In this document: one piece after another, positions 62,572 through 64,000 of the stretch
Position numbering within the stretch: the stretch's first letter is position 1
Layout: each line of letters starts with the position of its first letter
Assembly: GCA_020639075.1 (NCBI GenBank)
Contig: JACKHI010000001.1
Coordinates: forward strand, 4,092,001-4,156,000
Length of the DNA: 64,000 bases
Source of the DNA: Phycisphaerales bacterium
Lineage (GTDB): Bacteria; Planctomycetota; Phycisphaerae; UBA1845; UTPLA1
Reading direction: 5' to 3'
Notes under the pieces: generated by a model
The model's input: the letters and a program-made list of their open reading frames with translations, nothing else
Told to the model about the DNA's origin: nothing
Databases searched by the model: none
Program-made: the position numbers and the translations under genes

Positions 62572-62961
62572 CGCGACGAATCGCCGCCCGCAGATTTCAA
62601 TTCGAACGGGCATGGATTGCGCGACTCGTGATGATCCGCAGCGCTCGGTGCGATTGCGAAATGCACATTTCTGCCGCTTCTCCCCAAACAAAATCTGGCT
62701 ACTCGACCAGGTTGTTACAGACGCGGGCTGACAATCCGCGTTTGTAGGGCTGCCAGCAGTTTTTGCCGACTGTCGCGGCTGCTGCGTCCGAGAAAAATGC
62801 GTCAACGCAGCGGCGCATGTTCCGCCGATATTTTACATGCCTGACCCGGGCAACATCCGCCGACCCGCAGTCGAACACGCCATTTCGGCGTTACTCGGAT
62901 CGTCGGTGGGCGACGTTCGCTTGCCGATCGAAAGTCAGATCGGGCGCAGGCAGAGAAGAGA
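62572..62961. other. 390-base intergenic stretch
   Basis: Only short frames without protein character. A TGCCAGCAGTTTTTGCCGAC-type hairpin-like element is present, but no RNA or operator could be supported. It must hold the promoter of the TPR gene. Confidence 0.3.
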
Positions 62962-64000
62962 ATGTCAGCGGAACCGCAAGCACAACTCGAACCCGCCGCG
63001 CCTGGGATGTTCGCGCCGTTGAAGGGCCGATGGCAGGTGCCGATGTTCGCCGTCGCGCTGCTGGTCTTTGGGGCCGGCGTGGCGCACGTCGTGGTTTCGC
63101 ACGAAACGCTGACGTTCGAGCAGAAATGCGAGAAAGTCGATGCGCTCGTATCGCGACGCGCGCTGACTCGGGCTCATGCCTACGTTCTCTATCTATTGAA
63201 GGATGTTCAGCTCCCGGCCGTCGAGCGGGCGGAGCTCCATCGTCGCCTGATCGGGATCACTTACCAGGTCGAAGTGCCGCAGCGCAATCACGACAAGGAA
63301 AACTGCCTCAGCATCATCTTGAACTTCAAGACGGCTTCGAATCTGGGCGCGACGCCGACCGGCATGGACTGGTACGCACTGGGATGCGCCTATGACTGGA
63401 GCGGCCGGGGGCGCGATGCGATCGGCGCGTATCGGCAGTCCCTCGTCGTGAACGTCGAACGCCCCGATCGCGTCCGGCGGCGACTCGTCGAGATGGTGAC
63501 GGGCCCGGAGACGCCGATCGGTCCGCAGACGGTTCCGGATCTCGATGCGATTCTGACAGACGACGATGCCTCGCCCGCCAACTACCTGTGGGCGATGGAG
63601 AAGAAAACGCAATGGCTCCTCGACGGCGGTCACATCGACGAGGCCATGGCCGTTGTCGCCGCCGGTCACGATCATCTCGCGGGCACATTGGAGGCCCCGG
63701 CCGTTGCCTATACGGAAGCGCTTTGCAAGAAGGCACAAGGCGATGCCGAAGGTGCGGCGGAGACGCTTCAATCCCTGCAACACAATTGGCCCGTGCGTGA
63801 CGAACTGTGGGGGCGATCGAACTGGCTGCTTGGCCAGATTCAACTGGAGGACGATCGGCCCCAGGCCGCGATTTCATTGTTCGAGGATGTTCTGTCGTCG
63901 TTCGTCGAAGGCGATCTTCGCGACGCCTGCGAAATGGGTCGTGCGGAGTCGCTCATCAAGCTGGAGCGCTTCGAACGAGCGCTCGACGTCTTGGGCGAGC
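62962..64000 (+). CDS. membrane-anchored TPR-repeat protein (partial, runs off the window)
   Basis: An open frame from ATG 62962 (AGAAGAG just upstream) to the last base of the window, 346 residues without a stop. One helix near residues 25-45 (VPMFAVALLVFGAGVAHVVV) anchors it. The rest is TPR-like helical hairpins: DWYALGCAYDWSGRGRDAIGAYRQSLVV, NYLWAMEKKTQWLLDGGHIDEAMAVV, AVAYTEALCKKAQGDAEGAAETLQSL, NWLLGQIQLEDDRPQAAISLFEDVL. Such proteins in planctomycetes act as envelope assembly or scaffold factors. The gene's end is not seen. Confidence 0.7.
   Translation, partial: MSAEPQAQLEPAAPGMFAPLKGRWQVPMFAVALLVFGAGVAHVVVSHETLTFEQKCEKVDALVSRRALTRAHAYVLYLLKDVQLPAVERAELHRRLIGITYQVEVPQRNHDKENCLSIILNFKTASNLGATPTGMDWYALGCAYDWSGRGRDAIGAYRQSLVVNVERPDRVRRRLVEMVTGPETPIGPQTVPDLDAILTDDDASPANYLWAMEKKTQWLLDGGHIDEAMAVVAAGHDHLAGTLEAPAVAYTEALCKKAQGDAEGAAETLQSLQHNWPVRDELWGRSNWLLGQIQLEDDRPQAAISLFEDVLSSFVEGDLRDACEMGRAESLIKLERFERALDVLGE

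Overview
The window looks like a chromosomal segment of a Planctomycetota bacterium, probably Phycisphaerae-like. This rests on high GC through most of the sequence, a secreted protein ending in an EF-hand/dockerin-like tail, many secreted or membrane proteins with no clear relatives, a signal peptidase I with a very large insertion, a truncated pilin-like gene, and dense short palindromic repeats between genes. The lineage call is inference from gene style; there is no rRNA gene to confirm it.

Bases 1 to about 9,190 form a compositionally different, AT-richer and gene-sparse block that reads as a genomic island. Its right edge is a 3'-terminal tRNA fragment (9155-9189) followed by a terminator, the usual scar of integration into a tRNA gene. 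The block carries a small lipoprotein and a small membrane peptide, a glycosyltransferase-like gene, a dead IS5-family element, and a minus-strand cluster: an FSA-type transaldolase, an SDR oxidoreductase, an APH-fold kinase, a GT2 glycosyltransferase with a GT9-like tail, and an MNT-fold nucleotidyltransferase. Together these could make, activate and transfer an unusual sugar or cyclitol.

From 9.6 to 31 kb the genome is ordinary planctomycete core and accessory material: an MFS exporter, an HtrA protease, a class II amidotransferase, a GH2 glycosidase, a hotdog thioesterase, a CapD/PglF-type nucleotide-sugar dehydratase, a sensor histidine kinase, an SGNH hydrolase, a UVR-motif protein, a MazG-like hydrolase, a pilin-like protein, a DinB-fold protein and an SDR. 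A zinc-ribbon membrane protein gene lies between two 40-bp copies of one palindromic repeat.

From 31 to 46 kb come a TPR lipoprotein-like protein, holA, an orphan modC, clpS, a phytase-like beta-propeller, an alpha/beta hydrolase, a three-gene lipid-modifying operon (desaturase, CapK-type adenylate-forming enzyme, sterol-desaturase-type hydroxylase), a mosaic of palindromic repeats, then a site-2 protease and a Nudix hydrolase in tandem.

From 47 to 64 kb are housekeeping genes (rpmE, prfA, fbp, lptB, lepB) mixed with a putative operon of a degenerate tyrosine-recombinase-like protein, an acyl carrier protein and a neutral-ceramidase-like lipoprotein, plus a protein kinase, a diacylglycerol-kinase-like lipid kinase, and large secreted or TPR proteins, the last running off the right edge.
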